NCBI GenBank assembly: GCA_013214765.1
Contig: JABSQD010000008.1
Location: forward strand, 1-12,648
Reading direction: 5' to 3'
DNA length: 12,648 nt
Source of the DNA: Mycoplasmataceae bacterium
Lineage (GTDB): Bacteria > Bacillota_I > Bacilli_A > Mycoplasmatales > Hepatoplasmataceae
Positions within the stretch are counted from its first letter, which is position 1, and every line of letters starts with the position of its first letter. Of the stretch, positions 1-7,579 are shown in pieces. A model generated the notes under the pieces. The model saw only the letters and a list, made by a program, of their open reading frames with translations, was not told where the DNA came from and did no database searches. The position numbers and the translations under genes are program-made.

Positions 1-1
1 A

Positions 2-367
2 TCTTTAATTTTTACATTTGTATGTTCATTTTTCTTTTTAATAAATTATTTATTTATAGATTCGATATTACATTTTTTTAATGCAATTTCTTCAAATATT
101 ATTGAATCATCTTTAATTTATATTTTTACAATTGTTATTCCTACCATAATAATTTTAGTTTTGAGAAAATTAGGTTACGAAGTTCCTATGCTTACAGTTT
201 TCTCTTTTCTTAATATGGTATTTAATCCAATAACAATTACATTTATTTTTTTAACATTATCTCTTGAAATTAATATTTATATAATATTTATTCCATTATT
301 AATTACAGTTGGTTCATGAACATTTGGATTAATTCAAGAATTAATCTTTCAATTTTTAAGGTTATAA
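2..367 (+). CDS. C-terminal part of an unrecognised membrane protein
   Basis: The frame is open from the left edge and closes at TAA 365-367, leaving about 121 residues; the start lies outside the window. One in-frame TGA (Trp) lies about 18 codons before the stop. The visible part is very hydrophobic (Ile, Leu, Phe) and looks like three or four membrane-spanning segments separated by short polar turns, for example one containing RKLGYEVP. It ends in LIQELIFQFLRL, with no sorting signal or catalytic motif. I do not recognise the family and assign no function. It ends 9 nt before ligA, so it is probably the upstream member of the same transcription unit. The reading frame is well supported by its length and composition; the role is unknown. 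Confidence 0.7.
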
Positions 368-369
368 TT

Positions 370-387
370 ATGATATATGAAATTTAA
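370..387 (+). promoter_or_regulatory. Shine-Dalgarno-led five-codon mini-ORF overlapping the ligA start
   Basis: TAAGG at 357-361 lies 8 nt before an ATG at 370, a good ribosome-binding distance. That ATG opens only a five-codon frame (MIYEI) ending at TAA 385-387. The true ligA ATG at 377 is in another frame and 15 nt from the TAAGG. The arrangement could be accidental in AT-rich DNA, or it could tune ligA initiation. Confidence 0.3.
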
Positions 388-2377
388 AGAAGCAAAATTA
401 CGTGTAATTGAAATTAGAAAATTATTAAGCAAATGAAGTAAAGAGTATTATGAAAATAATGCTCCGATTGTTGATGATTTATTATACGATGAATTATTAT
501 TTGAATTATCTTTTTTAGAAGAAAAATTTTCAGAATTAATTATAAAAGATTCTCCAACACAAATAGTTGGTTCTCCATTAGAGTCATCATCTTTTTTAAA
601 AACTGAGCATATTATTCCAATGTTGTCTTTAAAAAATGCGTTTAATAATCAAGATTTAAAACATTTTAATAAACAAATTAATGAATTTACAAGTGATTAT
701 AATTATTATGTAGAGCCAAAAATTGATGGTTTATCAATATCATTATTATACAAAAACGGAAACCTTTTCAGAGCTTTGACTAGAGGAGATGGAATGATAG
801 GTGAAGATGTAACTAATAATGTTAAACAAATAAAAAACATACCTCATAAAATAAATAATTTGAGCAATATTGAATTTAGAGGAGAAATATATATTCCGTT
901 AACAGAATTTGAAGTTATTAATGAAAAAAAATTTGAATCAGGTGAACAATTATTTGCAAATCCAAGAAATGCTGCCTCAGGAACCTTAAGACAATTAGAT
1001 CCACAAGTTGTTTCTGATAGAAATTTAGAAGCTATAATTTATTGAGCAATGAATTATGATTCAAATGATTATGTTTGACACACACAATCTAAAACAATTA
1101 AAGAGATTTCTAAATTAGGATTTGGAACTTTTGATTCGTCTCAAAAAGCATCTAATATTACAGAAGTTATAAAAGCAATAGAAATTATTGGATCTGATAG
1201 ATATAAATTAAATTATGAAATTGATGGAATTGTAGTTAAAGTTAATAATTCTGATTTATATCCTATCATAGGACATACTTCGAAATTTCCTAAATGATCT
1301 ATTGCTTATAAATTTCCTGCAAAAATAGAAGAAACAATTTTATTGGATATATTTCCAACAGTAGGAAGAACTGGTCGTGTAACTTATAATGCAAAATTGA
1401 AACCTGTAAAAATTGATGGGACCATAGTTCAAAAGGCTACTTTGCATAATGCTGATTATATAAGGGATCTTGACTTACGTATAGGAGATACTGTAAAAAT
1501 TAAAAAAGCAGGAGAAATTATTCCAAAAGTGATTTCAGTTTCTCTTAAAAAAAGAAAAAAAGATTTCAAAATTTGAAAAGAATTTAATAAATGTCAAAAA
1601 TGTAATAAAAATTTTATAAGAAAAAATAATGAAGTTGATCAGTATTGCATAAATTTTAATTGCCCTTCAATATTATTAGAATCTATCATTCATTTTTCTT
1701 CAAGAGAAGCTATGAACATTGAAGGATTATCTACTAAACAAATTGAAAAATTTATTGAATTGAATTGAATTAAGGATGTTTCTGATATTTACAAAATAAA
1801 AAATAGAAGAGAAGAACTTTTGAAATTAGAAGGATATCAAGAAAAGTCAGTCACTTCATTAATAAACTCAATAGAAAAAACGAAAAACAATTATCTTAGT
1901 CAATTATTATTTGGTTTGGGAATTAGACATATTGGTAAAAAAACATCTAAAGATTTATCTAATAAATTTCATTCATTAGATATCATTATAAACTCAACAA
2001 TAGAAACACTTTTATCTCAAGATGACCTTGGCGAGGTTAAATCTCAATCAATAATTAAATATTTTAATAACAAAAAAAACATTAAACTTTTAAAAGATTT
2101 GAATTCACTAGGAGTTAATCCTAAATCGAAATTTATTGATGTAGATAAGAATAATAAATTTTTTGAAAAGAAAATAGTTATTACAGGAATTATCGAAGGA
2201 TTAAATAGAATTGAAGCTAAGAACTATTTTGAATCATTAGGAGCAAATGTAATGTCTTCTATATCTGAAACAACTGATTTTCTAATTTCAGGAAAAAATT
2301 CATCTAAAAATAAACTTAAAAAAATTGATAAAAATAAAGTAATAAAACTTAAAAAAATTAATGATTTGGTTGTATAG
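377..2377 (+). CDS. ligA: NAD-dependent DNA ligase LigA
   Basis: This enzyme seals nicks in duplex DNA during replication and repair, using NAD+ to form an enzyme-AMP intermediate. The 666-residue product has the normal family length. The N-terminal Ia region carries the [12 protein letters not shown]-binding signature (about residues 31-39). The adenylation domain has the AMP-accepting lysine K115 in KIDG, then [33 protein letters not shown] and a YKFPAK motif. A Cys4 zinc finger uses C406, C409, C424 and C429. A helix-hairpin-helix region ([12 protein letters not shown]) follows, and a BRCT domain begins near residue 595. In-frame TGA codons encode Trp, for example at 434, 1043 and 1574. 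I chose ATG 377 because it gives the expected N-terminus; the earlier ATG 370 is out of frame. The gene lies 9 nt after the upstream gene and 9 nt before the potassium transporter, suggesting cotranscription. I see no damage to the gene. Confidence 0.97.
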
Positions 2378-2386
2378 TTAGTATAT

Positions 2387-3943
2387 ATGAAAGAAAATAA
2401 GGTAAATTTACCAAATGATAATGTGCCAAAGAAATCCTTTAGTCAGAAAATAAAAAATTTTTGAAATGGTTCAATTAGAAATATGTCTTCAGTAAGACAA
2501 ATTTTAATTTGGTATTTAATTATTTCTTTAATAGGGGCTTTATTATTGTGGACTCCTTTCTCACAAAATTCATATTCTTTTGGAATTTCTTTTATTGATG
2601 CCTTATTTGTAGCATCGTCATCGTTTTCGGATACTGGTTTGACAACTTTGGGAATATCAGAGACATTTAATTGATTTGGGCAATTTGTAATATTGATATT
2701 ACTAAATATAGGTGGTGTGGGTTGATTCACAATCAAAATTTTTATTTTAACATTTATATTAAGAAAAACAACTAGATATAATGAAATAAATGATAGTCTT
2801 TCTGAATTGGGAACTTCAACTAAAAAAGAAACTTTAGGATTAGTATTTATTGCTGTTACAGTTTCAATTTCATCATCTTTAATTTTTGGTTTAATTTTTG
2901 GTTTAATTTTTGCTGGTACGGGGGTTGAAGGTTTAGGATGAGAAAATTTTGGTCAATCTTTATGAACAGGTATTTTTCATGCTTCGACTTCAATTAATAA
3001 TTCGGGTATGGATATATTTGCTGGAAATACATCTATGATGAATTTATATGGTGATGGAATTCATAAAATGGGTGCCGAAGTATCTATTGAAATTTTAACA
3101 ATGATTTTATTTATAATTGGAGGTATTGGTTTTGGAGTATTTTTTGATATTTTTAAATGAAAAAAAACTCGTAAAACAGGCCAAACATTTAGCTTTTCAA
3201 TAATTACTAAATTTTCAGTTGTTGTTTATGTAATTGTTGCTTTTTCAGGGTTATCATTAGTTTTTTTAGCAGAAGGTCTCTCTACTATTAATAATTCAAA
3301 TTCGTTTTTATCTATTGATTATGATCCTAATTTAACTTCAGAAATGTCAACGTTTGGAGAAACATCAGTAGGATTTCGTTCGTGACTATTAATATTTAAT
3401 ACATTTTCAACTCGTAATGCAGGTTTTTCAACTTTACCAATGAATGATTTAACTAATTCAACTTTATTACTACATTCTGTAATGATGTTTATTGGTTCAG
3501 GTCCTGGTTCAACTGCTGGTGGTCTTAGAACTACAACAGTTGGTGTAATAATTGTTTCAATTTGATCATTTATGAGAAATAAGGATCAAGCTACAGCTTT
3601 TAAAAGATCGATTCCGACTGAAATAACTAGAAATGCAATTACAATTTTGTCTATTTCAACATTATTAGTATTTATTGATGTATTATTAATAGGTGTAATT
3701 GAATTTTTGAATTCAGAAAATGAACTTGATTTTATTGATAATATTTTTATAGTATTTTCGGCCTTTGGAACAACGGGATTATCATCAACCAATATTGAAA
3801 ATTATCATTGAGTATCTAAATTAATTCTTATTATTTTAATGTTTATTGGACAAATGGGGATGTCAACAACATTATCACAAATGAAAACAAAAAAAATTAA
3901 TCATCAAAAACAATTTATTGAAGAACATATCAATTTAGGATAA
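2387..3943 (+). CDS. ktrB: KtrB/TrkH-family potassium uptake channel subunit
   Basis: This is the membrane-embedded, ion-conducting subunit of a Ktr/Trk potassium uptake system. The 518-residue product starts with about 35 polar, basic residues, then has the four membrane-pore-membrane repeats of the family. The four selectivity-filter glycines are visible: G84 (SDTGLTT), G207 (NNSGMD), G346 (TRNAGFST) and G464 (GTTGLSST). The gating loop in the third repeat is intact at residues 370-384 (GSGPGSTAGGLRTTT). TGA is read as Trp at several places. No cytoplasmic RCK regulatory partner (KtrA/TrkA) is in the window, so it must be encoded elsewhere. The start ATG 2387 has no Shine-Dalgarno sequence; translation may be coupled to the ligA stop 9 nt upstream. 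An in-frame 12-bp triplicate repeat lies in one membrane helix. TrkH is the alternative name; length and lack of extra helices favour KtrB. Confidence 0.9.
2878..2913 (+). repeat. Three tandem copies of a 12-bp unit inside ktrB
   Basis: TTTAATTTTTGG occurs at 2878-2889 and 2890-2901, and again at 2902-2913 with C as the last base. In the ktrB frame it encodes LIFG-LIFG-LIFA (residues 165-176) in a hydrophobic stretch. Because the unit is a multiple of three, gain or loss of a copy would add or remove four residues without a frameshift. Confidence 0.85.
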
Positions 3944-3966
3944 ATATTTGTCAAGTGTTTTTAAAC

Positions 3967-4004
3967 TAATTTGTTACTATTTTTTTACATTGAATAACAA
4001 ATTA
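3967..4004 (+). repeat. Perfect 10-bp inverted repeat in the ktrB-nrdI spacer
   Basis: TAATTTGTTA at 3967-3976 is exactly complementary to TAACAAATTA at 3995-4004, with an 18-nt loop containing a run of seven T. It is the main feature of the 119-nt non-coding stretch between ktrB (stop 3943) and nrdI (start 4063). It could be a weak terminator for the ktrB unit, although the T run is in the loop and not after the stem, or an operator for the nrd operon. I saw no clear match to an NrdR box. A poor promoter candidate (TATTAT at 4047-4052) lies just before nrdI; I do not call it. Confidence 0.45.
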
Positions 4005-4062
4005 TTGTATGCGTTTGAATAAGTTTAAATATGTTATTTTTTAGTGTATTATTAAACTTAGT

Positions 4063-4446
4063 ATGAAAACTAAAATACTATATTTTTCAAAAACTGGAAA
4101 TTTAAAAAAATTTGTTGAAAAGCTTAATAAGCAAGGATATAATAATACTTTGTTAATAACTCCCGAATTAAAAGTTGATGAAAAATTTATATTATTGGTA
4201 TCAACAATCAATTTTGGAGAGGTTCCTATGGAATATAAAAATTTTTTAAAAAAAAATTTTACAAAGATGATTGGTGTTGCTGGTTCTGGAAATAGAAATT
4301 GGGGAAAAAATTTTGCTATTGCAACAGATAAAATAGCGAAAAAATTTAATGTTCCAATTATTAGTAAATTTGAATTATCAGGTAACTTACATGATTTGGA
4401 TAATTTTGTAAATAAAGTAGAGGAATTAGAAAAAAATGAGCACTAA
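4063..4446 (+). CDS. nrdI: NrdI, flavodoxin-like RNR activator
   Basis: NrdI is a small FMN protein that supplies the oxidant needed to assemble the active cofactor of the class Ib small subunit NrdF. The 127-residue product has the normal length. The N-terminal FMN phosphate loop reads YFSKTGNLKKFVEKL (residues 7-21). The middle has the NFGEVP and FLKKN region, followed by the family signature GVAGSGNRNWG and, near the end, KFELSGNLHDLDNF. It is the first gene of nrdI-nrdE-nrdF and overlaps nrdE by 11 nt. The start ATG 4063 has no Shine-Dalgarno sequence in front, unlike the two downstream genes. The order I-E-F resembles Bacillus subtilis and differs from the F-I-E order of Mycoplasma genitalium. 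Confidence 0.95.
   Translation: MKTKILYFSKTGNLKKFVEKLNKQGYNNTLLITPELKVDEKFILLVSTINFGEVPMEYKNFLKKNFTKMIGVAGSGNRNWGKNFAIATDKIAKKFNVPIISKFELSGNLHDLDNFVNKVEELEKNEH
4419..4424 (+). promoter_or_regulatory. Ribosome-binding site of nrdE, inside nrdI
   Basis: AGAGGA lies 11 nt before the nrdE ATG at 4436, within the last codons of nrdI. It is one of the few clear Shine-Dalgarno sequences in the window and supports the overlapping start. Confidence 0.65.
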
Positions 4447-6529
4447 ACATATAGAATTAAATAATTTAGTTAAAGTAAAAAAAGAAAATGGATTTTGAAA
4501 TATTGATTCTGATATTGAGGCTATTAAGGAATTTCAAAAAACAGAATTTGATATTAGATATAAAAATGAGGGATCACAATTTATGAGAATTAGAAAATTA
4601 ACAGAAGAAGGCTATTACAATCCTAAATTGCTAGATTGATATAATGAAGATCAAATAAAAGAATTACATGATTTTGCGAAATCATTTAAATTTAAATTTA
4701 AATCATATATGGCAATTAAAAAGTTTTATAATGGTTATTCAACAAAATCAAAGGATGGTTATTATTTTTTAGAATCATATATTGATAGAGTTATTGTGAT
4801 GTCAATGTATTTGGCTAAGGGAAAAATGACTCAAGCTTTGGAATTGATTGAGGAAGTATTGAAAGGAAGATATCAACCAGCGACACCAACATTTCAAGAT
4901 GCTGGTAAATGAAATTCTGGTGAAATGGTTTCTTGTTTTTTATTAGAAATGGATGATAATCTTAATTCGATTGTTTATAATTTAGGAACATCAATGCATC
5001 TATCTAAGTTTGGCGGAGGAGTAGCGATTAATGTTTCGAATATTAGATCAAGAGGAGAATCATTAAGAGGCGTTAAAGGAACTACTGCTGGTGTGATGCC
5101 GATTCTTAAATTAATGGAAGATTCATTTGCATTCGCAAACAAAATGGATCAGCGAAATGGAGCAGGGGCAGCTTATTTATCAATATTTCATTGAGATATA
5201 ATTGAATTTTTAGATACTAAGAAAATAAATGCTGATGAAAAAAATAGACTTCAATTACTATCGTTAGGAGTTACAATTCCTGATAAATTTTTTGAGTTAG
5301 CTAAAAATAATGAAAAAATAGCTTTATTTGCTCCTCTCACAGTTAGAGAAACTTATGGAGAACATATGTCAGATTTAGATATGAATAAAATGTATGATAT
5401 TTTAAAAAATGATAATAAAATTGAAAAACAATTTGTTTCCGCTAGAAAATTATTGTTAAAAATAGCACAAACACAAATGGAGTCAGGATATCCCTATATT
5501 GTATTTTTAGATACAGCAAATAAACATCATCCACTTCAAGAGGTGGGTAAAATTAAAATGTCAAATTTATGCACAGAAATTTTTCAATTACAGGAAAAGT
5601 CTGTCATTAATCCTTATTTAATTGATGATGAAATAAAAAAAGATATTAATTGTAATCTTGGTTCGATAAATATTGTTAATGTTATGGAATCTAAAAATAT
5701 TGGAAGAACAGTGTTTAGAGCAATGGATGCATTAACAGCAGTTGTAGAACTAACTGACATCAAAGATGCTCCAGGAATTAGAAAAGCTAATCAAGAAATG
5801 AGATCAGTTGGTTTGGGAGCGTTAAATTTACATGGGTATTTTGCTAAAAATAAAATAATGTATGAATCAAAAGAAGCCAAAGAATTTGTTTCAATATTTT
5901 TTGCAGCAGTAAATTTTTTTTCAATTAAAAGATCATCAGAACTTGCTGTTGAAAGACATTTTAAGTTTTTGGGATTTGAAAAATCTGAATATGCTAAAGG
6001 AACTTATTTTGAAATGTATGAAAATAAAGAATTTTTACCTAAATCAGATAAAGTAAAATATTTATTCAAAGATATAAAATTACCAACTAAAAAAGATTGG
6101 TCCGAACTTAAAAAACAAGTTATAAAAAATGGCATGTATCATGCTTATAGATTAGCCATCGCACCAAATCAATCTACGGCATATATAGCTGGAGCGACTC
6201 CTTCAATCATGCCGATCACATCACAAATAGAATCAAGAGTTTATGGAAATTCAACAACTTATTATCCAATGCCATATATGAATATTGAAAATGTTTTATT
6301 TTATAAATCAGCTTACAATATGGATCAAACAAAAATTATTGATTTAGTATCTGAAATACAACCACATATTGATCAAGGTATTTCAACAATTCTTTTTGTT
6401 GATTCTGATACTTCTACAGGAGATTTAGCAAAACTTTATATTTATGCATATACAAAAAAATTAAAATCATTGTATTATACAAGAACAAAAAATAAAAAAA
6501 TAGAGGAGTGTGAATCTTGTAATGCCTAA
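4436..6529 (+). CDS. nrdE: Class Ib ribonucleotide reductase large subunit NrdE
   Basis: This is the catalytic subunit that reduces ribonucleoside diphosphates to deoxyribonucleoside diphosphates. The product has 697 residues, as expected for NrdE, and lacks the N-terminal ATP-cone typical of class Ia. The active-site cysteine pair is C167 (VSCFLLEM) and C406 (INCNLGSIN). The radical cysteine region is SNLCTE, with N377, C379 and E381. The tyrosine pair of the radical path is Y680-Y681 (LYYTRTK). The C-terminal redox tail is C692-E-S-C695. The nucleotide-binding core (FGGGVAINVSNIRSRG, QRNGAGAAYLSIFHWDI) is also conserved. The frame requires TGA as Trp, for example in NGFWNID and GKWNSG. ATG 4436 overlaps the end of nrdI and is served by AGAGGA at 4419. 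The gene overlaps nrdF by 8 nt. It looks complete and functional. Confidence 0.97.
6502..6508 (+). promoter_or_regulatory. Ribosome-binding site of nrdF, inside nrdE
   Basis: AGAGGAG lies 13 nt before the nrdF ATG at 6522 and doubles as codons just before the C-terminal CESC tail of NrdE. It supports ATG 6522 as the start, which overlaps the nrdE stop. Confidence 0.6.
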
Positions 6530-7511
6530 TTTAAAAATTAATAAAAAGGTTACAAGAAAAGCAATAAATTGAAATAGATTAACAGATGATTTTTCAAAAA
6601 TATTTTGAGATCAAAATATTAGACAATTTTGAGTTGATGAAGAAATCTCTTTAGCAGAAGATAAAAAATCTTGATTAACCTTGTCTAAAGAAGAACAAAC
6701 AACATACGAAAAAGTATTGGCTGGTTTAACATTGCTTGATACTGAACAAGGCGGAACAGGAATGCCATTAATAATGCAACATGTAGAAGAATTGCATGCA
6801 AAAGCAGTTTTAACATTTATGGGCGCAATGGAACAAGTCCATGCTAAATCATATTCAACAATTTTTTCAACATTATCAACTATGGATAGAATTGATGAAT
6901 TATTTAAATGAGTAGAAAATAATGAAGCATTACAATCCAAAACTAAACTCATTGTTGATAATTACACATCTATCAAAGATGATAAGTCACTTTATATCGC
7001 AATGGCATCATCAGTATTGCTTGAAACATATTTATTTTATTCAGGATTTTTTTATCCATTATATTTATCTGGTCAAGGAAAAATGATAGGTTCAGGAGAA
7101 ATAATAAATTTGATTATTAGAGATGAATCAGTCCATGGTTTATTTATTGGTTTACTTGCTCAAGGAGTTTTAGAAAAAATTCCTAAATTAGAAAGAAAAA
7201 AATTAATTGATGATATATATAAATTAATGTTAGATTTATTCGAGTTAGAAAAAATTTATACTAAAGAACTTTATGAACCAATTGGTTTAGAAGAAGAGGT
7301 TGTTAAATTTGTAAAATATAATGCTGATAAAGCATTAATGAATTTGGGACTAGATCCTTACTTTAATATTGAAATAAAAGATATAAATCCTATAGTATTA
7401 AATGGACTTGATACCGAAACAAAAACACATGATTTTTTCTCAACGAAAGGAAATGGATATATTAAAGCATTAAAGCATGAAGATTTAAATGATGAAGATT
7501 TTGATTGATAA
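6522..7511 (+). CDS. nrdF: Class Ib ribonucleotide reductase radical subunit NrdF
   Basis: NrdF carries the metal-tyrosyl radical that drives catalysis in NrdE. The product has 329 residues, within the family range. All six metal ligands of a canonical class I small subunit can be placed: D73 (LLDTEQ), E104 and H107 (MEQVH), E168 ([10 protein letters not shown]), E202 and H205 (RDESVH). The radical tyrosine is Y111 (HAKSYS). The spacings D-E (31) and E-E (34) match Escherichia coli NrdF; the stretch from E104 to E168 is four residues longer. Because the carboxylates are intact, this is not the metal-free class Ie type known from some mollicutes. The acidic C-terminal tail, which docks on NrdE, reads NDEDFDW; its last Trp is a TGA directly followed by the TAA stop. 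In-frame TGA also occurs near the N-terminus. It is the last gene of the nrd operon. Confidence 0.96.
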
Positions 7512-7534
7512 ATATTTCATTATGTTGATGTTGT

Positions 7535-7561
7535 CATGTAAAAAAATTATTTTTTTATATG
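7535..7561 (+). terminator. A/T-rich hairpin after nrdF, possible terminator
   Basis: CATGTAAAAAAA (7535-7546) pairs with TTTTTTTATATG (7550-7561) over 12 positions with one G-T wobble and a 3-nt loop. It lies 23 nt after the nrdF stop, in the 68-nt spacer before the PTS gene. It may end nrd transcription, but the T run is in the stem and not after it, and the stem is nearly all A-T. Its last two bases are the TG of the next promoter's extended -10, so it could instead be an operator. Confidence 0.4.
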
Positions 7562-7568
7562 ATATAAT
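7560..7568 (+). promoter_or_regulatory. Extended -10 promoter for the PTS gene
   Basis: TGATATAAT is a perfect extended -10 (TG, one base, TATAAT at 7563-7568). No good -35 lies 16-18 nt upstream, which extended -10 promoters tolerate. Transcription would start near 7575, giving a nearly leaderless mRNA for ATG 7580. A second TATAAT at 7573-7578 is too close to that ATG to serve it with any leader. Confidence 0.55.
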
Positions 7569-7579
7569 TAAATATAATA

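Noticed and set aside
377..2377. Apparent fragmentation of ligA, ktrB, nrdE, nrdF and other genes into pseudogene pieces
   Set aside because: All breaks are TGA codons in frame at Trp positions. With TGA as Trp each gene is a single intact frame of normal length.
2443..2736. Minus-strand open frames opposite ktrB, nrdF, the PTS gene and elsewhere
   Set aside because: They lie wholly inside strongly supported plus-strand genes, lack family motifs, and arise because few stops occur opposite these codons.
4248..4256. Nine-A run in nrdI as a phase-variable switch
   Set aside because: It codes for conserved lysines in the KNFLKKNF region of an essential enzyme's partner; switching it off seems unlikely.
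4685..4702. Three TTTAAA units in nrdE
   Set aside because: They encode FKFKFK in an ordinary helical region, and short A/T repeats are expected in this composition.
6522..7511. Metal-free class Ie ribonucleotide reductase
   Set aside because: The metal-binding carboxylates, both His ligands and the radical Tyr are all in place.
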